A stretch of DNA of 64,000 nucleotides from Buxus sempervirens (lineage: Eukaryota > Streptophyta > Magnoliopsida > Buxales > Buxaceae): positions 23,107,829 to 23,171,828 of the forward strand of contig OX387187.1 of assembly GCA_947561395.2 (NCBI GenBank), read 5' to 3'. Made by a program: the position numbers and the translations under genes. Within the stretch, counting starts at the first letter, position 1. Each line of letters begins with the position of its first letter. Below the pieces are notes generated by a model, which did not search any database, was not told where the DNA came from, and saw only the letters and a program-made list of their open reading frames with translations. This document shows, in pieces, positions 57,404-64,000 of the stretch.

Positions 57404-59693
57404 TGTAAAACCCCGAATTTTCCTTAAATAATAAATTAAATTAGTAAATAATATTACTAAGGGTTATGATTGATGGGAATATTTTATTATTGTAGGGGGT
57501 GATCAATTTAGCGGAGATCCAGAATTAGATGCAGATCTGACCGTCCGATCTTGAGATATCGAGGTATGTATTCTAATTGGGCGAGGTGTATAGGAGAGTT
57601 TGCATGGAGATACATGGGATCAGGGAGTATATATATGTATTAAATAACCTAAATCGTATTGTCGCTCGTATTACTCAACCGCAAGCGATGAAAGTTGAAC
57701 GACCGAGTTACCTTGCTCTGAGTGTTGCTTTGCAACTGAAGAGAGATTTGAGGGTTTCTGTTCAGAAGAGAAGAAGAGGAACGCGCGTATACGAGGTAGG
57801 TGACACCGTTTTGCTTTCAGAAATTTGATTTTCCCTAGTTTAATCGCAAACGCATGTTTCTATTATATGTATTGGTGTATTTAGCTAGATAAGCATGTTA
57901 TAAATACATTGGAATGAGTTTAGACGAGAAAAATCATGATTTAGAACTGTTTCTGCTCGATTTTGTATGACCGCCGACCTCGACTGTTCTCGGCGATCCT
58001 CGGCGCTGGTTAAAAAAATTAGGACGCCGTAGACCGGGAGAAGACGAACCGCGGGTGCTCGATTTTGCACTACCGCCGACTTGGGACCGCTAGGGCGATC
58101 CTAGGCGCTCTAAGCAGAAAATCCAGATTTTCATAATTTCGAACCTAATTCAATTCTAAACTATTTTTAGACAATTTTAATGATTAATTAAGGTACTATA
58201 AGACCAAAATAAACTACCTAAATCCCTGTTTTATAGAAAAATAAATTAGGGAGATATTTAGGACATTAGTCGCCAAGTTTTCAAAGGTAATTGAGAAATG
58301 TGATTTTGGAAAAGCCTAACTACACTTGATTTTCAAAACACCTCTAAATGACATTATAAATCAAAATACATTCTAAAGAGAATACAGAATTCAGATGAAC
58401 AAATATTGAAGTAAATGTACAGATATAACCATTATATGCCGCTAGGCACCAACCCTTATAGAAATATGATACTTTAGGGAAATTTTGGAGTCTAGTGGGC
58501 ATAGCTGGTTATGGATCCATAGTCGTGGCTAGATAGCTGAGAGATATGTCATTTGGGTTGAGTTACTCCTATATGCGACGCGCTTCCTTTGCAAGTTAGT
58601 TTGTCTGGGAAGGTCCTATGTCTGGAGGGACACCCCGGTGAGCCGCTGGTGATTCCCTGTACATGTGGATAAGCAACATCTCCATGTATTGATTCTGGTG
58701 CTGCATGCTGGTGGTACATGCCAACTCTGATGGGTACGTGTCCAATAAGTCGGTGACTACGGCTCTTGTCTAAGCTGCGCTGCATGGGGCTTGAGTATCA
58801 TTAGTAGCATCGCTCCTAAGTCGCACGGTGGTATAGCAATTGGTTGAGAATCATCTCAAAAGTTTTATCTATCTTTGTGAGTCCTACAATGACACTGAAA
58901 TCATAACACGTGGTATTATTGTTGTATACATGCGGGAGGCATGTGATTGAGATATTGGTCGGATGTGACTGCTTAGTACATCCTGACAATGTGTGAACTA
59001 TGTTACTGATTTGACTATTGTATTCTCATATTAAACTTGCTGAAGTTCATTTCTAGAACTGTTTATCCAACTGTTTTGTGTTAATGAATAGTATAAATGA
59101 TTATGTAAGCCTGATTAGTCGATGTTGCTTAATCGTGCATGAACTGTTACTTTACTTATATTAACTGTTTAATCATGCATGTGTTACCTACTGGGATATT
59201 CGTATCTCACCCTACTGTTATTCCATTTTTTCAGCTGATACGCGAGAGGGGGATCTCTTAGACTTCCAGGGAGAGATAGCTGAGTATTCTCCGGAGGATT
59301 ACTATTATCCAGATCTTGTCTGAGGTGGATTGTTGCTATAGACTTAGTACATTTGATTGGATTATTATTATTCATTGGATTGATGTATTGAGAGATGAGA
59401 GAGATAGTACCCAGTTATTTTACCAGACTTTGATATTACTAATTAATGGTCAAACTTTATGTCTATGTTGAGGATTTTGAACTACACTTCCGCATATACT
59501 TGTTTCCGCAACTCTGATAGTATAATAAGATAATGGATTTTGAATTATTTGGTCTGGTATGTTTTGATGTTGTATATGATATGGGCCAGTAACACCTCGG
59601 ATTTGGTTGTTGAACTAAATTGGGGTTGTTACAGTAGCGATCCGGGTTCGGGTCGGGTGCCAGTTCGCACTGATCCGGGTTCGGGGCATTACA
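57404..59693 (+). mobile_element. Solo LTR G, 2.3 kb, nested in F
   Basis: Termini TGTAAAACCCCG and CGGGGCATTACA are flanked by a perfect TSD CCCAG at 57399-57403 and 59694-59698. It has GAG/GTAGGTGACAC (57796), a GC-rich module with CCGCCGAC and CTCGGCG words (57965-58110), TGGATCCAT (58512), a variable module (58560-58850) and the hairpin block (59181-59234). No coding capacity. Confidence 0.93.
59181..59234 (+). other. Hairpin and 3'-splice-like block of LTR G
   Basis: GTGTTACCTAC (59181-59191) pairs with GTAGGTGACAC (57796-57806) over 11 bases, one of them G-T. Both sides differ from the usual sequence. Hairpin GGGATA-TTCG-TATCTC (59193-59208) and TTTTTTCAG follow. Confidence 0.7.
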
Positions 59694-60309
59694 CCCAGTG
59701 TCCAACTCACTTTGGCAAATTAAAAAGATAAATCTAAATTATTTGGCCACCATGTGGGCCCACCTAAGAGGCCCGCAAACCAATCCGGCCCGCTTTGCAT
59801 ATAAATCACTTAGTAATCCAACTTGAACTCCGAAATAAAATCAACTCATTGAACCAAAAATCCTAAGGGCCTCTCGGGCTTAGACTGAGGCCTACATGGG
59901 TACATGGGCTTGACTAAGCCCACCAAGGACACCAGGGGCCTTCCAACGGGGCCCACCCAACCAGACCCACATCACCTAATTAATCAAGATAAAAGCAATT
60001 AAAGGGACCCACACCACTCAGGTGGTCCTGCCAGACTTAAACAAATTGTATATCGGATTAGGAATCGGGTGAGACCAAAGTAAGCTGACTCAAACCAGGA
60101 TAAACCTAAGGGACCCGTCACCCGACGGGGTGGACCGAGGTGTCTACCGACTTCCCCGGACCGCAACCAAGAACAGACTTAGAATCTCAAGCCGCAGACC
60201 AAAAAGCCCTAATAGACAAGGTTAGGCACCCAAGTGTCCGCCTGCACCCCATCAGGCGGTGGCGACTCCGAATTCCCTCGTGCCGCGTTTCCGACACGCG
60301 CACAAGTAT

Positions 60310-60730
60310 GTCAAGACTTGAGAGTGTTAACGCCATTGATTGATCTTCCTCTTACCCCAACCAAACCACAGCCCACCCCTTTTAGATCTTTCAAGTTTCA
60401 ACACATACCATTTCACAACTTCTCAAATGTTAACACCTAGTGCACAAAGAAGGCATGAACAATTTGGTTTGCTAAAAGGCTTTCTGTGAGGCATTAGGAC
60501 CAAGATCCATTAATACCTGCGAACGGCGACGGCGGCTTGGCGATGGAGAACGGCGACGGCAGCTTGGTGACAACAACGAGCAAATGGCAGCAGCAAGCAA
60601 CCCTGGCAAGAATAGAAGAAAACTTCGCGCAGAGAAGAAAACCCCAGTTCGCGTGAATTGGGGATTTATACCCTTTTAGCGGCGGTAATAAGTTACCACC
60701 GCTAAAACCCCAGTTCGCACGATTAGGGAT
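60310..60730. repeat. CACTA right subterminal segment
   Basis: After the TSD of F, sequence with GGCGACGGCGG words and TTTTAGCGGCGGTAATAAG (60674) resembles the left subterminal region. A phrase ACCCCAGTTCGC repeats twice (60642, 60708). The segment ends at GGGAT, the presumed TSD of LTR M. Confidence 0.7.
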
Positions 60731-61372
60731 TGTTAGCACCTCATTTTTGCACCCCAAAAAATGTAGAAAATGAAAATTTCAATTAAAAAGTCAAACCTTG
60801 AGGGGGCCAAAAAATTGACTTTTTGATTCAAGTAAATTTGGCCATCAAACTTCATCTTGTTGAAAAGAGCATTTCGACATAGTTCCAACGCAACCAAGTT
60901 TGCTGGAATCAGAGTCCAGATGAGAAAATTATGAGTTGGTCAAACTTTTGGGGAGCAAAAAGTTGACTTTCTGCTTGACCCCAATTCAACTACCAAACTT
61001 GATCCCAATGGATAGGTGGTTCCGAGCCGGTTCCAACGACACTAAGTTTGTTGAAATCGGACACCGGATGAAGAAGTTATGAGCAGTTAATAAAGGGAAT
61101 CTCGTTTTTTAATAAAATAATCGGAAAAATCGAACAAAATCTTGCTAAAAACCAAATTGAATAAAGGTTTGAAATCCAAACATTTTAAAAACGTGCTGGA
61201 CCGTATTTCAAATACGGGCAAGCTTCTGGAAGAAGACACGCGTCGCTGTACGGCGGGACACACGTCCCGTACGGCCGATTTCACGAGATTTGGAAATGTG
61301 CGTTTTTCGCCTGTATTTGAATTACGGGCAAGGCACACCCGTACTTCAAATACGGGCACGCCCCTTTTTGCC

Positions 61373-61380
61373 TATAAATA
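61373..61380 (+). promoter_or_regulatory. TATA box of LTR M
   Basis: GCCTATAAATAGAGAGG, as in LTR E, followed at once by a run of 20 C (61387-61406). LTR E has only a short C run here. Confidence 0.65.
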
Positions 61381-61386
61381 GAGAGG

Positions 61387-61406
61387 CCCCCCCCCCCCCC
61401 CCCCCC
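61387..61406. repeat. Poly(C), 20 bases, next to the TATA box
   Basis: It is the longest of five G/C homopolymers in the window and lies where the transcript would begin. Confidence 0.95.
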
Positions 61407-61862
61407 ACCCTCATTTGAAGAAGCCAAGTCCCAAGGCCTTCCACCCTCTCCTCCTTGACGTTTTACACGTCCAACCCCTGCCCAAGTCCTGCCACTCCAA
61501 TACCCATACGCCAAATACCCAAAATACCCCTGAAATGCTGCCAAACCTTCCCATTTTACCTTGCAAGCACAAATAACCCATCAAACCTCTTTCAAATTCG
61601 GTTCAAAGAATTCAATGGGACACGGAAGCGCTGCTGAAATCATCAAAGATCCATAACTCACCAAAAAATAAGCGAGAAGTGACACTGTAAGTATTCTTGC
61701 TACATTGTATTCAAATAATCTAATCTTGGGAATTTCTTCTAATCCTTTTGTTTCTTTTCTCATCTTCTAAGTTTGCTTGGCGATTGGTTTCGAAGTGGGT
61801 GATTGGTTTCGAAGTTTGCTTGGGCGACTAGGGCGACTAGGGTTTTGCTTGGGCGACTTGCA

Positions 61863-63302
61863 ATGGCCGCCAATGTGATTCTTGGAGGATCCTCTTCCAT
61901 TCCTCCAGATATCCCTAGGACATACGCCAATGTTCTTTCTTCTTCTTCTCCCTCTCTTAGGGTTGAGGATGCTGGTATTCCTCGGAAAAAAGTGGAATCC
62001 TTCAATGGCTCGCCTGCTATTATTTTCTCAGATGCAGACATCAACAAATCTATACATTCTCTAGCATTCACGTTGGTGGCTAAGTTCTCTTTTGGGAGAC
62101 CTTCGGTTGACACAGTCAGAGAACACATCAGGAGATACTGGAATATCTCTGGGGACTTTCATGTTGGAGTGATGGACTCTCGGCACTTTCTCCTTCGTTT
62201 CCAGGAGGAACTTGATTTCATTAAGGTCTGGACCAGAGAATCGTTCGTTATCAATGGGTATTCCTTCCGTCTGTTTCAGTGGTCTTACAAATTTGATCCT
62301 TCAAAGGAGTCGGCCCTTGCCCCTGTCTGGATATCTTTCCCCCATTTACCTCTGAACTTATTCCCACAATCCTTTTTATTTTCCATAGCTGGTGCTATTG
62401 ATAAACCTCTAACAATGGACAATCCCACAAAAAATTGCACACGCCCCAACCTGGCCAGGGTGTGTGTCCTTCTTGATCTGTTAAAGGAACACCCCAACAG
62501 AATTTGGATTGGCATGGGATCTGACTTTGGAAGATGGCAGAATGTTGTCTATGAGAATGTTCCTCCCTACTGCTCTAAATGCTACTCTCGAGGACATCAA
62601 GAATCAAATTGCAAAACAAGCCAGAGGAAAAATCATCAACACGTGAAGGAATCTAATGCAGGTGCTTCCCACATACAATATCGAGCCATAGGTCATTTTT
62701 CTGAGTTTCCCTCTATGGAGAATACCTTTGATTTGCTTCCTCCTCAAGGGTCTGATATCTCTCAAGTCCAAAACATTTCTGCTGCCGAGCACATTTCATT
62801 GGAGATTCCTGGAGTTGCCGCAAAGGTTTCACCCCAAGTTCCAAGCATCGTCGACATACAGAAGAATTTAGAAGTTATTGAACAAGCATCTGACCATCAT
62901 AGGATCTCAAATGTTAATGCTCTTCAATTGACCAAAGCCCCTTTCAGATTTTCTAAAGATGCTGAGCATTCAGATCTACCCATCGAGAAAGATTCAATGA
63001 AGGAGGCAGCAGAGAACAGGTTTTCACAAGCTCTTAATTTGCATTCTCTGCCCAAGGAGAAAATTCAGTTATCTTTTGAAGATACAAAAGCATCCTTAAG
63101 AAAAGAGGTGGACATTATAGAAAGAAGAATGTCTTACACTTTTGCAAAATTTCCAGAGCAGTCTTCCCATACTCATCAAGGTCGAAAGGTGTTAAAGAAA
63201 CCAGGAACACAGCTAAAACAAGACAATGGCAAAGACTCCAGAATTTCAACCAGGTCCAAAGTTTGGACCAATGCTGATCACTCCTCCTCAGTTTTACCAT
63301 GA
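61863..63302 (+). CDS. L1 LINE ORF1 (DUF4283, zinc knuckle)
   Basis: The frame is open from 61803; the ATG at 61863 (GCAATGGCCGCC) has the better start context and gives 479 codons. An N-terminal DUF4283-like RNA-binding domain covers about residues 50-210 (FGRPSVDTVREHIRRYW, LLRFQEELDFIKVWTRESF, WISFPHLPLNLF). A CCHC knuckle CSKCYSRGHQESNC follows near residue 245. The rest is polar and unstructured. Such proteins coat LINE RNA. The stop overlaps the ORF2 start as ATGA, and no stop or shift breaks the frame. Length is usual for plant L1 ORF1. Confidence 0.92.
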   Translation: MAANVILGGSSSIPPDIPRTYANVLSSSSPSLRVEDAGIPRKKVESFNGSPAIIFSDADINKSIHSLAFTLVAKFSFGRPSVDTVREHIRRYWNISGDFHVGVMDSRHFLLRFQEELDFIKVWTRESFVINGYSFRLFQWSYKFDPSKESALAPVWISFPHLPLNLFPQSFLFSIAGAIDKPLTMDNPTKNCTRPNLARVCVLLDLLKEHPNRIWIGMGSDFGRWQNVVYENVPPYCSKCYSRGHQESNCKTSQRKNHQHVKESNAGASHIQYRAIGHFSEFPSMENTFDLLPPQGSDISQVQNISAAEHISLEIPGVAAKVSPQVPSIVDIQKNLEVIEQASDHHRISNVNALQLTKAPFRFSKDAEHSDLPIEKDSMKEAAENRFSQALNLHSLPKEKIQLSFEDTKASLRKEVDIIERRMSYTFAKFPEQSSHTHQGRKVLKKPGTQLKQDNGKDSRISTRSKVWTNADHSSSVLP

Positions 63303-64000
63303 TCCCAATCCTTGCTTGGAACATTCGAGGAATAGCTAATAAAGAATCAAGAAGTATGCTGAAAACCCATTTAAACTCCCACAAGATTCAGTGTGTTGCT
63401 GTCTTCGAACCCATGATCCCATTTCGTCACTGCAGAAAAATTGCTCATGGGTTAAAAATGGATAACTTTGAAAGTAATGAGCATGTTGGTGGTAAAATCT
63501 GGCTTATGTGGATGGAGAAAATCTCTATTGAAGTCATTTCGGCTACTGATCAAAGTGTTACTGCAATGGTTAGCCCTTCTCAACCTCATATTTTTTTTAC
63601 CTTTTCTCCTTACCTTTGTTTATGCAAAATGCGATAGAATGGAAAGAAGATCTCTTTGGGCTCATCTCTTAGACATATCGGTTACAACCACAGTTCCTTG
63701 GTTCATTGGTGGTGATTTCAATGCAATTGCTTCTGTTATGGAGAAAAAAGGGGGCAGATCCAATGACCATAGATCTATGGCTGAGTTCCAGGATTTCATT
63801 CACAGAGCTGGTCTTCATGACATGGGGTTCTCAGGAAATAACTTCACATGGAGTAATGAGCAGCATGGTCAAAGATGTATCTGGGCAAGACTTGACAGAT
63901 TCCTATCCAATTCTCAAGCATTAGTTAGCTATTCCAATCAGATTTCTCACTTGCCAAGAGTTTGCTCAGACCACTGTCCTATTCTTCTATCTCATAATAC
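63299..64000 (+). pseudogene. L1 LINE ORF2, 5' part, frameshifted, runs off the window
   Basis: It starts ATG inside the ORF1 stop. The endonuclease domain begins ILAWNIRGIANK. After 63601 an extra 13-bp stretch TTTTCTCCTTACC (63602-63614), like the pyrimidine run before it, shifts the frame and ends the first reading at 63637. In the other frame it stays open to the window end with WFIGGDFNAI, LDRFLSNS and SDHCPIL, the GDFN and SDH catalytic motifs of the apurinic-type endonuclease. RT and the rest are outside. Apart from the shift it looks well kept, so the insertion is probably young. Confidence 0.9.

Larger units (their letters stand above)
54489..60304 (+). mobile_element. LTR F, interrupted by solo LTR G
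   Basis: It starts TGTAAGCACC and ends ACGCGCACA, with a perfect TSD AGTAT at 54484-54488 and 60305-60309. Without G it is about 3.5 kb. It is a relative of LTRs E and M (TGTTAGCACC start, GGAGTCGCCACC-type 3' part at 60250-60270 on the minus strand of the repeat). It has a 147-bp tandem array, TATATAA at 55613, a run of 15 C (55861-55875), and CGCGCGAAG words (56620-56710). No PBS or genes are present; the 203-codon ORF at 56575-57186 is antisense chance frame. Confidence 0.9.
45300..60730 (-). mobile_element. CACTA/En-Spm element, left end to last visible segment
   Basis: The left end TACTACAAAAAAAATC (consensus CACTACAA, first base changed) is followed by 400 bp of GCGGCGGTAA/TTACCGCCGC words. 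The right visible segment (60310-60730) again has GCGGCGGTAATAAGTTACC. Between them lie TNP2 and Transposase_24 genes on the minus strand. LTR F (54489-60304) interrupts it, LTR M interrupts it again at 60731, and the right terminus is beyond the window. Net visible length is about 9.6 kb. Its 3-bp TSD cannot be checked. Confidence 0.85.
60731..61770 (+). mobile_element. LTR M, 5' part, entered by an L1 element
   Basis: It starts TGTTAGCACC and matches LTR E on the other strand over about a kilobase: two modules of about 145 bp, GCCCGTA palindromes, the TATA box, an exon-like stretch with CGGAAGCGCTG and a GTAAGTATT site (61689). From about 61770 LINE sequence takes over. The 3' end is outside the window. 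Confidence 0.85.

Noticed and set aside
61760..62128. 122-codon minus-strand ORF
   Set aside because: It is the antisense shadow of L1 ORF1, whose DUF4283 and zinc-knuckle blocks are on the plus strand.

Overview
This 64-kb window looks like intergenic, repeat-packed DNA of a flowering plant with a large genome. It is AT-rich, carries plant-specific transposon families (Cassandra, CACTA/En-Spm, PIF/Harbinger, Ty3/gypsy chromovirus, Ogre/Tat-like gag, L1 and RTE LINEs), and shows no host gene that I can support. I cannot name the species. Almost every base belongs to a mobile element, and many elements sit inside others.

Layout. 1-5831: a plus-strand LTR (copy B) split by a 4.0-kb minus-strand solo LTR (A, TSD GTGCA). 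5832-8000: a decayed CACTA transposase fragment with a 332-bp Cassandra LTR (TSD CTCAG) inside its DUF4216-like coding region. 8010-14122: two interleaved plus-strand LTRs (C and D). 14123-16955: two 3' ends of LINE elements. 17328-17714: a hAT-like MITE. 17984-20398: solo LTR E (TSD GTGTG). 20418-29113: minus-strand LTR H, split by solo LTR I (TSD GGGGT), which is split by solo LTR J (TSD CTGAA). 29138-35300: a minus-strand PIF/Harbinger element split by solo LTR K. 35350-37677: the gag part of an Ogre/Tat-like element. 37678-45299: a two-LTR minus-strand chromovirus (L) with tRNA-iMet PBS, gag and protease, but no RT, RNase H or integrase core. Its 5' LTR is cut by a CACTA element starting at 45300 with a TNP2 gene and a Transposase_24 gene. 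That element is split by LTR F (54489-60304, TSD AGTAT), itself split by solo LTR G (57404-59693, TSD CCCAG), and by LTR M from 60731. Inside M lies an L1 LINE whose ORF1 is long and open and whose ORF2 is frameshifted; it runs off the window.

Most interesting signal. Nine LTR copies on both strands share an intron-like layout: TATA box, a 5'-splice-site-like motif (GTAAGTAGCA or GCAAGTAGCA), a GC-rich variable module, the palindrome ATGGATCCAT, a short-tandem-repeat module, a short hairpin of the type GAGATA-loop-TATCTC, a pyrimidine tract ending TTTTCAG, then the LTR end. The 5'-splice-like motif is complementary over 8-13 bases to a sequence just upstream of the hairpin, 1.4-2.5 kb away. 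The two sides co-vary between copies (GT-type motifs face A, GC-type motifs face G). This suggests a conserved long-range RNA pairing that brackets an intron inside the LTR. I do not know a described equivalent.

No gene cooperation can be inferred beyond the elements themselves. All coding sequences are transposon-derived, and nearly all are broken by stops, frameshifts, deletions or insertions.
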